Positions 30,797 through 39,732 of a DNA stretch of 46,459 bases are shown here, one piece after another. The notes under the pieces were generated by a model that saw nothing but the letters and a program-made list of their open reading frames with translations, did no database searches and was not told where the DNA came from. The stretch covers positions 1 to 46,459 of the forward strand of contig JAEZKQ010000028.1 of assembly GCA_023436115.1 (NCBI GenBank). The letters are read 5' to 3'. Numbering within the stretch: position 1 is the first letter of the stretch; every line of letters starts with the position of its first letter. Source of the stretch: Bacillota bacterium. Its GTDB lineage: Bacteria; Bacillota; Clostridia; Christensenellales; SZUA-584. The position numbers were made by a program, and so were the translations under genes.

Positions 30797-32608
30797 ATGC
30801 AGGATAAATTGATAGAACCTCTGGTATCTATAATAGTACCCGCATTAAATTCTGAAGCGTTTTTAGAACGATGTCTTGATAGTTTGGTTAATCAGACTTT
30901 TAGCGATCTTGAGATTCTAATTATTGATAACCATTCAACTGACACAACAGCAGATATTGCAAACGAATATGCGTCCAAGTACCCCGGAAAAGTCTTCGTT
31001 TATTCTACACATCAGCATGGGTCTCAAGCCTTAGGCAGGAACCTCGGAATAAAAGTTGCAAGAGGAAAATACATCGCCTGGTGTGACAGTGATGACTGTA
31101 TGGAACTGCGGGCAGTAGAGTTAATGTATAACAAAGCAGTTGAAAACGATTATGATCTCGTTGTTTGTGATTTTTACAGACACGAAAATGGCAAGATAGA
31201 TTTGAAGCGCCCAAGCAAAGAAGTTATTTCCGACCCGTCGATCTTAAATATAATTTTAGATGGCAAATATGCCCTTTGGAGCAAATTCATTAAAACTGAA
31301 GTTTATAGATTGGTTGGGGATATGCCTGTTGATACAACACATGATGATGTGACATATGTACCGATATTAATTCAAAATTGTTCTAAGCCGGCATATCTAG
31401 CGACTCCGGTTTATAACTGGATAGTTCGAGAAGGATCTGTATCACGCAGCGCAGCTGCAATGAAGAAGACACATATTAAAACTTATAGCTATCTATTAGA
31501 ACACATAAAGCCAGAATTTCTGAATAGTATCGTTGTTAATATTGCTAGAATGACACGTTCTTATTATGATAGATTTTATGTCTATGGTGATATCCAAATA
31601 GAATATTACTTAAAATTCAGAGAAAAATACATTGTTAATAACCCCCAAGCCATAAAACATCCTGAAGTTAGAAAAATGGAAGACCTTATATTGATTTGTG
31701 CAAAAGAACCGATGGATAGTATTGTATATATTAATGGATTTAATAATTTAAATAATGATGAAAAAATCAAACTTTATGAAGAAAAAGCTTTTACTGATGG
31801 ATGCAAGGTGGTTATATTAAATGAAACAACATGTGATATTGCTCAGTTCCCTTTAATTATCAGCAAATATAATTCTGGTGACTATCAATTTGTAGCTGAG
31901 TTTTTTGCAATTAAGCGTATATATGAAAATGGTGGCGTGTATTTAGCAGATTGTATACAGTTAAATTCAACCTTGAATTATTTGAAATATAATTCATCGT
32001 TTTTTTGTTATTTGGACAATAGCAATATTTCTCCATATATATTTGGGGGTGTTGCAAAAAACAGCGTTTTTAAAGATATATTGAATACATACTTTGATGC
32101 TGAGTTTAATAATAGTAGCACTTCTGAAAGAATAAAAAAAATACTTAAAGACTTATATAAAATACCGATAGAGAATGTTAATACTGTTAGAAAAAGAGAT
32201 GTCTGGATATATCCGCCGGAAATGTTTGTCCTATGTAATCACAAAATGCATTATAAAAATATAGCTGAGCATAATTTCTCGAATATGACTAATTCCGAGG
32301 AGTATATCGTAGCTAAAAGGTCAACGGTTGCTGCAATCGGCACATCAAGAATACGTGGTCTCATTACAATAGCGGATAAATACACTGCGCTAAATGAAGA
32401 GTATACTTTGCTAAAAGAAAAATATACTTTGCTAAATGAAAGATATATTACCCTTAAAAACAAATATGCTGAGTTGAAAGAAGCAAACAATAAACAAACA
32501 TGGCAAATGGAGAGAATAAAGAAATCAATCTCCTTTAAAATTGCAAGACTGATATTATTCCCGTGTAGAGTAATTAGAGATACTATGGGGAGGCTATCAA
32601 AAAAATGA
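30797..32608 (+). CDS. two-domain glycosyltransferase: GT2 plus GT32-like region (603 aa)
   Basis: Residues 9-230 are a family 2 glycosyltransferase: VSIIVPALNSEAFLERCLDS, LIIDNHSTDTT and WCDSDD, the DxD metal site. Residues ~300-430 resemble GT32/capsular sugar transferases (INGFNN.....KIKLYEE, AEFFAIKRIYENGGVYLADC), though the usual YLDxD is replaced by YLADC, so this half may be inactive. Residues ~530-575 form heptad repeats (EYTLLKEKYTLLNERYITLK), a coiled coil, then a basic tail. Base composition is much more AT-rich than neighbours, suggesting transfer. It overlaps a broken rfbF-like gene by four bases, so it was part of a surface-polysaccharide cluster. Confidence 0.75.
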   Translation: MQDKLIEPLVSIIVPALNSEAFLERCLDSLVNQTFSDLEILIIDNHSTDTTADIANEYASKYPGKVFVYSTHQHGSQALGRNLGIKVARGKYIAWCDSDDCMELRAVELMYNKAVENDYDLVVCDFYRHENGKIDLKRPSKEVISDPSILNIILDGKYALWSKFIKTEVYRLVGDMPVDTTHDDVTYVPILIQNCSKPAYLATPVYNWIVREGSVSRSAAAMKKTHIKTYSYLLEHIKPEFLNSIVVNIARMTRSYYDRFYVYGDIQIEYYLKFREKYIVNNPQAIKHPEVRKMEDLILICAKEPMDSIVYINGFNNLNNDEKIKLYEEKAFTDGCKVVILNETTCDIAQFPLIISKYNSGDYQFVAEFFAIKRIYENGGVYLADCIQLNSTLNYLKYNSSFFCYLDNSNISPYIFGGVAKNSVFKDILNTYFDAEFNNSSTSERIKKILKDLYKIPIENVNTVRKRDVWIYPPEMFVLCNHKMHYKNIAEHNFSNMTNSEEYIVAKRSTVAAIGTSRIRGLITIADKYTALNEEYTLLKEKYTLLNERYITLKNKYAELKEANNKQTWQMERIKKSISFKIARLILFPCRVIRDTMGRLSKK

Positions 32609-32921
32609 ATATTGTCATTTTAGCAGGTGGTTATGGGACAAGAATAAGTGAAGAAAGTCACCTCATCCCTAAACCCATGATAGAAATAGGTGGAGAACCA
32701 ATTCTTTGGCATATCATGAAAACGTATTTTTTTATGGGTTTAATGAGTTTATTATTTGTTGCGGATATAAAGCAAATGTAATTAAAGATTTTTTTGCCAA
32801 TTATTATTTAAGGCATTCAGATATCACTTTTGATTTATCTAAAGATAATGAAATGATGATACACAAAACATATACTGAGCCCTGGAAGATTACTATTGTC
32901 TGTTCGATATGTAAGCGGTGA
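32605..32921 (+). pseudogene. glucose-1-phosphate cytidylyltransferase (RfbF-like), frameshifted and truncated
   Basis: From the ATG at 32605 the frame reads MNIVILAGGYGTRISEESHL, then IPKPMIEIGGEPILWHIMKT, a clear sugar-nucleotidyltransferase start of the CDP-glucose type. After about residue 42 the frame must shift (near 32735) to continue with YGFNEFIICCGYKANVIKDF and FANYYLRHSDITFDL, ending TEPWKITIV. The rest (~140 residues) is missing and sequence from another gene follows. It could no longer make CDP-glucose. Confidence 0.8.
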
Positions 32922-33230
32922 TGAAGAATCTACTTTTGAAATAACAGATTCTAATGATGTCGGCAGACTTGTAAATGTGTTAACTGAGGATACTGAATCA
33001 GGTAGTGGTAGCTGTGAGTTTAGCCAATTGGAGTTGTTATTTGAAGGTAAAGATAAAACTCTTGGAATTCATCCTGCTACTGATGGATGCAATATAGTTT
33101 TTTATAAAAAAACGATGACCAATATTATGTGATCAGTAGTGAAAATAAGAAAATTATGCTGGATATCCTGTATAAGTATGGAGTGCCACTTGATTATGAT
33201 TATTTATATGAATACATGTATGAGGATTAA
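32896..33230 (+). pseudogene. remnant of an unknown small acidic protein
   Basis: A frame joined to the broken rfbF reads VRYVSGDEESTFEITDSNDV, then SQLELLFEGKDKTLGIHPAT. It shifts near 33110 to DDQYYVISSENKKIMLDILY and ends YDYLYEYMYED at 33230. The 5' end is missing. Together the pieces suggest a ~110-residue acidic protein of unknown family, possibly an immunity or surface-cluster protein. Confidence 0.5.
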
Positions 33231-33401
33231 TAGATAAATACACAAAAATTGGTGTAATCATTAACAGATAAATTAACTGTTTCTGTTCATTGAAGAAATT
33301 AACAAGTTTCACAGATTGCTGTTAATTGCGTAAGCTGATATCATTTTCATACGGTGTCAGTTTTCTCTTTAGGGATAAAAGCTGATGAATGTACGATATA
33401 A

Positions 33402-33446
33402 CAAAAAATCCGAACCTTTCACCAACGAAGAAAAGGTTTCGGATTT
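33402..33446 (-). terminator. terminator after tRNA-Ser
   Basis: AAATCCGAACCTTT pairs with AAAGGTTTCGGATTT (one bulged T) across a 12-nt loop, ending in TTTTTTG on the minus strand, 7 bases after the tRNA. Confidence 0.8.
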
Positions 33447-33452
33447 GTTAAT

Positions 33453-33543
33453 TGGCGGAGAGAGAGGGATTCGAACCCTCGGTACGCTTCCACGTACACA
33501 CGATTTCCAGTCGTGCGCCTTAGACCAGCTCAGCCATCTCTCC
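33453..33543 (-). tRNA. tRNA-Ser (anticodon GGA)
   Basis: On the minus strand the acceptor arm GGAGAGA pairs with TCTCTCC. The D arm, the anticodon stem CACGA/TCGTG with loop CTGGAAA (anticodon GGA), the long variable arm TGTACGTGGAAGCGTACC typical of serine tRNAs, and the T loop GGTTCGAATCC are all present. The discriminator G and CCA end are encoded. Confidence 0.96.
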
Positions 33544-33660
33544 GCGTCACGCGAATGCTATTTTAACATACACAATCAAAAATAACAACAAAATATTTCA
33601 CATATTTTGCGGCAAAGAGCAGACAATATGAAATGAAGTTCTTTAGAAAGGTGAACAAGT

Positions 33661-33816
33661 ATGCAGAAATTTAAATCGGGACAAAAAGCGCCTCAGAGCG
33701 GAGACTATAGGATCGTCGATGATAGAGGACAGGTTGTTAGAAGCGGTGTCACACTGGATAAAGGTGATTCGTTTCCGCCAACACCCGGTGCCAACCAGTA
33801 TTTCGAAAAGGAATAA
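33661..33816 (+). CDS. YjzC-like small protein (51 aa)
   Basis: Reads MQKFKSGQKAPQSGDYRIVD, then GVTLDKGDSFPPTPGANQYF. This matches the YjzC family of Bacillota (KFKxGQKAPxxGxY...GDxFPP), whose function is unknown. GAAAGGTG is 7 bases upstream, and a terminator follows the stop by three bases. It is a single-gene unit. Confidence 0.78.
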   Translation: MQKFKSGQKAPQSGDYRIVDDRGQVVRSGVTLDKGDSFPPTPGANQYFEKE

Positions 33817-33819
33817 GCT

Positions 33820-33850
33820 AAAAGATCGGCCCAAGAAGCCGGTCTTTTTT
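33820..33850 (+). terminator. terminator after the YjzC-like gene
   Basis: AAAGATCGGC pairs with GCCGGTCTTT (one T-G pair) over a 7-nt loop, followed by TTTTTT. Confidence 0.8.
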
Positions 33851-33869
33851 ATACGAGCCTTGTAAACTG

Positions 33870-33878
33870 TGGTATACT
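33870..33878 (+). promoter_or_regulatory. extended -10 promoter before the U32 gene
   Basis: TGGTATACT is an extended -10 (TG-n-TATACT) 21 bases before the start codon. No -35 match is seen. Confidence 0.4.
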
Positions 33879-33899
33879 GGTGAAAAAACGGAGTGGCAG

Positions 33900-36155
33900 A
33901 TGAGACACGAGTTACTTTCACCCGCGGGCGATATGAGGTCTGTGATACAAGCCGTGCAAAACGGCGCCGATGCTATTTATGTTGGCGGCAAAAGCTTCGG
34001 CGCGCGCGCCTTTGCACAAAACTTTTCATATGACGAACTCAAACAGGCAGCCGTATATGCACATACATATGGTGTTAAAATCTATGTCACCGTTAACACG
34101 CTTGTCTATGAAAACGAGACAGAGGGCTTTTTTAAGCATATCGAGCAGGTCTGTCGGGCAGGAGCGGATGCGCTTATCATGCAGGACGTGGGCATGATAT
34201 CGCAGGTGCGCCGTCGTTTCCCTGATATTGCTGTTCATGCCAGTACACAGATGCACAACCATAACGATGCGGCGCTTTGCTTTGCCCAGAGCGTTGGCGC
34301 AGTGCGTGCTGTTCTGGCGCGGGAGATGAATCTGTCCCAAATTAAAAGCTTGCAATGTGATATTGAGAAAGAAGTGTTTATACATGGCGCCCTGTGTATA
34401 TGTTATTCGGGTCAGTGCCTTTTCAGCGCACTGACAAACGGTCGCAGCGGAAACCGTGGCACTTGTGCGCAAAGCTGCCGTATGCGTTATAAGCTTTGTG
34501 ACGATGAAGGCAAGGTCTATCATACAAAAGGTGAGTATCTGCTGAGTCCCAAGGATATCGGGCTGTTTGAGGATATCAAATCACTGATCGAAGCGGGTGT
34601 CGGATGCTTTAAGATTGAAGGCCGCATGAAATCTCCCGAATATGTGGGGCTCGTCACAAAGATATACAAAGAGCTGCTGAAAGCATATGAATCGGGCAAT
34701 CCGATCGAAGCCGATGCGTCAGACACCGCTGACCTGCTCAAGCTCTTTAACCGAGGCTACTCGAAAGGTCACCTTCTTGACACCAAGGGCGAAGCGCTGA
34801 TGAGCAAAGACCGTCCCAATCACCGAGGCACGCCGCTTGGGCGTGTCGTATCCGCCGGGCGTGGGCGCATTACGATTCAGCTGTCCGCACCGCTCCGACA
34901 GGGAGACGGCATCAAGTTTGAGCGCAGTGATGACGGATTCATATGCAACAAAGTCTACAAGAAGGGGCTTCTGGTGGCCTGTGCTCAAGCGGGAGATATC
35001 GTCGAGCTGGACGCAAAGGCGGCGACATCAGCGGGGGATACCGTTGTCAAAACGAGCGACAGCGCGCTGGCAGAAAGGCTTCAGGAAATCCAGCCACGCT
35101 GTGTTGGCATTACGGCACAGCTCACCGCCAAAAAAGGCGAACTGCTTCGTTTGGTATTCAGCGATACGGACGCGCATTCGGTGATAGCGGAAGGCGATAC
35201 GGTAGCGCAAAGCCGTACACGCCCCACTGCAAAGGATGAACTTCAAAGCAGTATTTCCAAACTAGGTGATACGCCGTATAAGCTTTTGGAGATCGACATA
35301 GATGCAGACGAGGATATATTCATTGCGAAAAGTGCACTGAACGCGTTGCGGCGCGAAGCCGTACTCAAGATCACTGAAAAGCGAACATATATCGCGCCGT
35401 TGCGTATCTGCGATGAAGCCAGACCTGCGGTCAAATATCAAGAGAACACCTGTCAGCCGTTGTTGCACGTTTTGGTGCGCAATGGGGCTCAGTTTGAAGC
35501 GGTCAGAGACATCGTGACAGGCGATATCTATACCGGCGATGAAAAGCTGTATCTTGACAACAAGGCGGCCTATTCCAATATGCGGCTTAAAACTGACAGA
35601 CTTGCAGAGAACACAAAACCATACGTAAAAGATCGCTTGCTGGTGACGGATCACGGCGGTTTGCATGTTTACCCGAAAAATAACGATGTTGTGCTTGACC
35701 ACTCTGTTTACGCTGCAAACTCTTTTGCGGCAGCCGAGTTCGTTTCCAGGGGCGTGCGTCGTATCGCGCTTGCAGCTGAGATGGACGAAATGCAGACGCT
35801 GGATATGGTTAAGGCATATAAAACGGTAAACGGTCAAATGCCGCCGCTGGAAGCAATACTGTATGCGCGGCATGAGCTGATGGTGATGCGTCATTGTGTG
35901 CTGCGTGGGGCACTGGGGGAGAACTCCTGTAAGCTTTGCAAGAGGAAGAGGTTCTTTCTTAAAGACATCAAAGGCAGCTGTTTTCCGATCATTACAGACG
36001 AAAGCTGTAAGAGCCATATTTATCACGCTCGCCCAACATTGAAAGATGCTGCCGCTTATTCGGCGATGGGTATCCGCCATTTTCGCGTAGAGCTTTTTGA
36101 CGAGGACGCGGAGCAAAGCGCAGTGCTGGTTAAAAGGTTCTTAAGCAAAATCTAG
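33900..36155 (+). CDS. U32-family peptidase-like protein with DUF3656-type C-terminus (751 aa)
   Basis: The N-terminal ~300 residues are a U32 (collagenase-like/RlhA-type) TIM barrel: ELLSPAGDMRSVIQAVQNGA, ADAIYVGG..FGARAFAQNF and VTVNTLVYENE. Four Cys, ICYSGQCLFS and RGTCAQSCRMRYKL, can hold an Fe-S cluster. KIEGRMKSPEYVG is a further family signature. The remainder (~370-750) matches the long C-terminal extension of the ~750-aa members. Relatives act as rRNA or tRNA hydroxylases (RlhA, TrhP) rather than proteases, so an RNA-modification role is likely (inference). GGAG precedes the ATG. It heads an operon with a DNA glycosylase and [FeFe] hydrogenase. Confidence 0.88.
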   Translation: MRHELLSPAGDMRSVIQAVQNGADAIYVGGKSFGARAFAQNFSYDELKQAAVYAHTYGVKIYVTVNTLVYENETEGFFKHIEQVCRAGADALIMQDVGMISQVRRRFPDIAVHASTQMHNHNDAALCFAQSVGAVRAVLAREMNLSQIKSLQCDIEKEVFIHGALCICYSGQCLFSALTNGRSGNRGTCAQSCRMRYKLCDDEGKVYHTKGEYLLSPKDIGLFEDIKSLIEAGVGCFKIEGRMKSPEYVGLVTKIYKELLKAYESGNPIEADASDTADLLKLFNRGYSKGHLLDTKGEALMSKDRPNHRGTPLGRVVSAGRGRITIQLSAPLRQGDGIKFERSDDGFICNKVYKKGLLVACAQAGDIVELDAKAATSAGDTVVKTSDSALAERLQEIQPRCVGITAQLTAKKGELLRLVFSDTDAHSVIAEGDTVAQSRTRPTAKDELQSSISKLGDTPYKLLEIDIDADEDIFIAKSALNALRREAVLKITEKRTYIAPLRICDEARPAVKYQENTCQPLLHVLVRNGAQFEAVRDIVTGDIYTGDEKLYLDNKAAYSNMRLKTDRLAENTKPYVKDRLLVTDHGGLHVYPKNNDVVLDHSVYAANSFAAAEFVSRGVRRIALAAEMDEMQTLDMVKAYKTVNGQMPPLEAILYARHELMVMRHCVLRGALGENSCKLCKRKRFFLKDIKGSCFPIITDESCKSHIYHARPTLKDAAAYSAMGIRHFRVELFDEDAEQSAVLVKRFLSKI

Positions 36156-36164
36156 GAGATCGAT

Positions 36165-36668
36165 GTGGAGATTATATATTCCTTTCCGCCGGTAGCAGAC
36201 AGCCGCAGCCGCGTTCTGATTTTGGGTTCTATGCCCGGCAAAGAATCATTGCGAAAGCGCCAATATTACGGTCACGCGCAAAACGCGTTTTGGCCGCTTA
36301 TGTGTGCGATGCTGGAAGAGCCTTATAATGAAGATTATGATTCCCGCCTTGATATGCTGCTGCGTCACGGTCTCGCGCTTTGGGACGTGATTCAAAGCTG
36401 CGAGCGTAAAAGCAGCCTCGACTCTGACATTAAAAACGCAGTTGTGAATGATTTTCATAACTTCTTTGCGAAGCACAATGCCATCCGGCACGTGTTTTTC
36501 AATGGGCAAATGGCGCACAATACGTTTGCGCGGCATGTGGGGTTTCATTTTGAAAACATCCAATTTACAAAGCTGGGTTCCACAAGCCCCGCCCACGCTA
36601 TTAAGTTTGAAAAGCGCCTAAAGGATTGGCAACAGATACTCACTATTTTACGGGAGGAAGACGAATGA
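36165..36668 (+). CDS. DNA-deoxyinosine glycosylase, UDG family 6-like (167 aa)
   Basis: Member of the uracil-DNA glycosylase superfamily of the hypoxanthine-removing type. The N-terminal LILGSMPGKESLRKRQYYGH then AQNAFWPLM is its diagnostic block (GSMPGxxSLxxxQYY..xxNxFW). LWDVIQSCERKSSLD follows, and LGSTSPAHAIKFEKRLKDW gives the C-terminal Ser/His motif. Start GTG with AGGAG six bases upstream; the overlapping ATG two bases earlier is out of frame. It overlaps the hydrogenase gene by 4 bases. Confidence 0.88.
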   Translation: MEIIYSFPPVADSRSRVLILGSMPGKESLRKRQYYGHAQNAFWPLMCAMLEEPYNEDYDSRLDMLLRHGLALWDVIQSCERKSSLDSDIKNAVVNDFHNFFAKHNAIRHVFFNGQMAHNTFARHVGFHFENIQFTKLGSTSPAHAIKFEKRLKDWQQILTILREEDE

Positions 36669-37906
36669 CAAGCTTTGATGACCTTTATAAATTGGCTGTG
36701 GATGCTGCCGTGCATGACGATATTGATGCGCTGACAGCTTTGCCTGATTATGATACGCATTCGCTGGATTGTCTTTTAAACCCGCGTGCTTACCCGCCCG
36801 TGATAAGGCTCGGCCCCTGTAATTGTGACGAAGGCAAATGCACGAGCGTTTGCTTTTATAAAGCCATCACACACGATAAAGACGGCAATATCGAGATTTC
36901 CGATCAGGATTGCGTGGGCTGCGGTGATTGCATTATCGCCTGTGACGCGCACAACCTAACGGAAATCAAAGAGGTTGTGCCCATATTTGAGATGATCAAT
37001 AGTGCAGTACCCGTTTACGCACTTATCGCGCCCGCGTATTTAAGCCAGTTTGGCCCCGACATGACGCCGGGGCGGCTGCGCAGTGCTTTCAAACAGCTTG
37101 GTTTTGCAGGGCTTATCGAGGTGGCACTTTTTGCCGATATTCTCACACTCAAGGAAGCGCTGGAATTCGATGCAGCGGTCACGCGAGAGGAGGATTTCGT
37201 GCTCACAAGCTGCTGCTGCCCGATGTGGATCGGTATGATCGAAAAGGTCTATTCGCGTCTTGTGCCGCACATGCCGCCGTCCGTATCGCCCATGGTGGCA
37301 AGCGGCCGCGCCGTCAAGCAGCTGCACCCCGAAGCCAAGACGGTGTTTATTGGGCCGTGCATCGCTAAAAAGGCGGAATCCCGACAGAAGGATATCGCTG
37401 ACGCGGTGGATTATGTGCTGACATTTAAAGAAATGGCGGATATCTTTGACGCGGCGGGGGTTGACCCGAAAAAGCTCGAAGAAGATTTAAGGGATCATTC
37501 GTCCGCGGCAGGCCGTATCTATGCACGCACGGGCGGTGTAAGCGAGGCTGTCGCCGCGACGGTAGAGCGCATTGCCCCCGACAGAAAGCTGCCGCTCAAG
37601 GCAAAGCAGGGCAACGGTGTACCTGAATGTAAAGCGCTGCTTAAAGCCATCATGGAAGGGGCTGCGGATGCTAACTTCCTCGAAGGTATGGGTTGTGTGG
37701 GCGGTTGTGTGGGCGGGCCGCGCGCGCTCATAGACAGAAAAGAGGGAGCGAAAAACGTGGATGCCTACGCCGGGCTTGCTGCCAACAAAACACCCGTGGA
37801 TAATCCGTTTGTGCTGGATATGCTGCAGCGTCTGGGGTTTGACAGTACGGAAAGCCTTTTAAAGCCCGGTAATATATTCACGCGCAACTTTGACAATCAT
37901 GATTAA
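36665..37906 (+). CDS. [FeFe] hydrogenase, group B-like (413 aa)
   Basis: Two [4Fe-4S] sites at the N-terminus (PCNCDEGKCTSVCFY, an irregular spacing, then CVGCGDCIIACDA) precede the H-cluster domain. The H-cluster motifs are TSCCCPMW (Cys183-185), GPCIAKKAE (Cys232) and GMGCVGGCVGG (Cys344, Cys348). GPC in place of MPC and PMW in place of PGW point to group B, not the well-studied group A. There is no PAS or other sensory domain. I start at the ATG overlapping the glycosylase stop, with GGGAGGAAG upstream. The maturases HydE, HydF and HydG are not in the window and must lie elsewhere if this makes H2. Confidence 0.88.
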   Translation: MTSFDDLYKLAVDAAVHDDIDALTALPDYDTHSLDCLLNPRAYPPVIRLGPCNCDEGKCTSVCFYKAITHDKDGNIEISDQDCVGCGDCIIACDAHNLTEIKEVVPIFEMINSAVPVYALIAPAYLSQFGPDMTPGRLRSAFKQLGFAGLIEVALFADILTLKEALEFDAAVTREEDFVLTSCCCPMWIGMIEKVYSRLVPHMPPSVSPMVASGRAVKQLHPEAKTVFIGPCIAKKAESRQKDIADAVDYVLTFKEMADIFDAAGVDPKKLEEDLRDHSSAAGRIYARTGGVSEAVAATVERIAPDRKLPLKAKQGNGVPECKALLKAIMEGAADANFLEGMGCVGGCVGGPRALIDRKEGAKNVDAYAGLAANKTPVDNPFVLDMLQRLGFDSTESLLKPGNIFTRNFDNHD

Positions 37907-37943
37907 TACGCTTTGATTTTTTTACCGGTTATTCAAAGCATCT

Positions 37944-37969
37944 AGCGGCTGATAATATGCCGCTTTTTT
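37944..37969 (+). terminator. terminator after the [FeFe] hydrogenase gene
   Basis: AGCGGC pairs with GCCGCT over a 9-nt loop, followed by TTTTT. A second 7-bp pair, GCTTTGA/TCAAAGC (37910-37939), lies just upstream. The following 257 bases to 38226 hold nothing I recognise. Confidence 0.75.
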
Positions 37970-38226
37970 GCCTCTTAAAGAATACCTCATAGATTTCCAA
38001 GTTGGTCTAGAGCTAATGATAAAATAATGCGTATAGCATACGATGGATCTAATGAAAAAATTCAAGAAAACAATAATATCAGATGATGAGTAATTGATCG
38101 TTTTTCAAACCGTTTACGTTAGCACAGCAATTTTAAAATATAAGATTTATCCATCCCAAAAGTTTACATGGTTTGCAGCTGTTTGCGGCAGACTATTATC
38201 AGACTATCATTTTGGGAGGGTTACTT

Positions 38227-39732
38227 GTGAAAGACATTTCCTTATGGACGGATACAGCGGAGCGTCCTGAATTTTCGTCAATGAAGGAATCTCACGATTT
38301 TGAAACCGTTGTTGTGGGCGCTGGGCTTACGGGCATCACAACGGCGCTGCTGCTGGCTCGGGCGGGTGTGAAGGTTGCAGTCATCGAGGCGGATACGGTG
38401 GGCAGCGGCACAAGCGGAGGCACCACTGCAAAAGTAACGGTACAGCACGGTATAAAGCTTTGCTATCTGGCTGATGAGAAAGCGAATGCCTATATGAAAG
38501 CCAATGAAGCGGGGATGAAACGCATCACGTCTTTTATTGACGAGCTAAAAATAGACTGCGATTTTGAGAAAACATCGGCCTATGTTTTTGCACGCAGCGA
38601 CCCGGAAGTCGAGGAACTGGAAAAAGAGCTGCGGGCATATGAAAGGCTTGGTGTGCCGGGGCATATGGTTTCTGAAACACAGCTGCCGTTTGATATACGC
38701 TGTGCGCTTGTGATGGAAGATCAGGCTCAGTTTCACCCGCTCAAATATCTATATGGGCTGACTCAGGAACTGACGCGTCTGGGTGTACCTGTTTGGGAGA
38801 AGACGCGTGCACTGTCGCTGGAAAGAGACGACTCTCACGTGACGGTCGTCACAGAGCATGGTACGATCAGGGCAGAATCGGCCGTTCTGGCGACTGGCTA
38901 TCCGCTTGTGGAATATCCGGGGCTTTTTTTCTTAAGACTGCACCAGTCGCGCTCTTATCTTTTGGCCGCCGAAGCGGACGCGCCCGACGGCATGTACATT
39001 AATGCCGGAACACCGGTGAATACGCTGCGGTCATGTACCCTAGGTGGGCGACGTTGGCTCCTGATCGGCGGCTTTGGTCATAGGACGGCGAAAGAGGATC
39101 AGGTGGATACAGGGCTTGCTCCGTCTGTCGAATTCTTAAATTCTGCGTTTCCCGGCGTAAATCCGAGCTACGGCTGGTCTGCTCAGGATATCATGACCAT
39201 TGACAATCTGCCGTATATAGGCTCGCTGTATAAAGACGGCCCCGGGGTTTACGTGGCGACCGGCTTTGCCAAATGGGGCATGACAAACAGCGCCGCGGCC
39301 TCCATGATGATTACCGATGAGATGACGGGTTCTCATATGATTGATCGTGGAATCAGACAGGTTTTCAGTCCGCTTCGCGTGGCACCTGGCGCTTCCGCGA
39401 AAGGTCTGCTTACGCAGGCAGGCGAAGTCATCCGAGAGTTTACAGCCGGCTATATCCGTATACCGGAAGGCAGTTTCGATGAATTAGAGCCGGATGAGGG
39501 TGCTGTGCTGCGTATCGAAGGCGAGGCTTTGGCTGTCTATAAAGATAAGGACGGCCATACCAGCGCATTTAAAGCACATTGCACGCACCTAGGCTGTCCG
39601 CTTGAATATAATGAAGATGAAAAAACATTTGACTGTCCTTGTCACGGCTCGCGTTTTTCTATGACAGGCGAGATCGTGGATGGCCCCGCAAAAAAGCCGC
39701 TTGAGCGTATGGATGAGGAGCTTTCTGAATGA
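38227..39732 (+). CDS. FAD-dependent oxidoreductase with C-terminal Rieske domain (501 aa)
   Basis: A DAO-type flavoprotein fold: ETVVVGAGLTGITTALLLAR (FAD dinucleotide site, about residue 28), AVIEADTVGSGTSGGTTAKV and a late VYVATGFAKWGMTNSAAAS. The last ~100 residues are a Rieske [2Fe-2S] domain with CTHLGCPLEYNEDEKTFDC and CPCHGSRFS (C-x-H ... C-x-x-H). The arrangement is that of YhfW-like proteins. I start at GTG 38227 with GGGAGGG seven bases upstream; the in-frame extension of 18 codons has no such site. It overlaps the next gene by four bases (ATGA), so the two probably work together. The substrate is unknown. Confidence 0.9.
   Translation: MKDISLWTDTAERPEFSSMKESHDFETVVVGAGLTGITTALLLARAGVKVAVIEADTVGSGTSGGTTAKVTVQHGIKLCYLADEKANAYMKANEAGMKRITSFIDELKIDCDFEKTSAYVFARSDPEVEELEKELRAYERLGVPGHMVSETQLPFDIRCALVMEDQAQFHPLKYLYGLTQELTRLGVPVWEKTRALSLERDDSHVTVVTEHGTIRAESAVLATGYPLVEYPGLFFLRLHQSRSYLLAAEADAPDGMYINAGTPVNTLRSCTLGGRRWLLIGGFGHRTAKEDQVDTGLAPSVEFLNSAFPGVNPSYGWSAQDIMTIDNLPYIGSLYKDGPGVYVATGFAKWGMTNSAAASMMITDEMTGSHMIDRGIRQVFSPLRVAPGASAKGLLTQAGEVIREFTAGYIRIPEGSFDELEPDEGAVLRIEGEALAVYKDKDGHTSAFKAHCTHLGCPLEYNEDEKTFDCPCHGSRFSMTGEIVDGPAKKPLERMDEELSE

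Noticed and set aside
33406..33419. AAATCCGAACCTTT as a PurBox
   Set aside because: It matches the PurR consensus with one mismatch, but it is the stem of the tRNA-Ser terminator and has no purine gene downstream.
35262..36116. 284-aa open frame on the minus strand
   Set aside because: Antisense to the U32-family gene. It has no ribosome binding site or recognisable motif.
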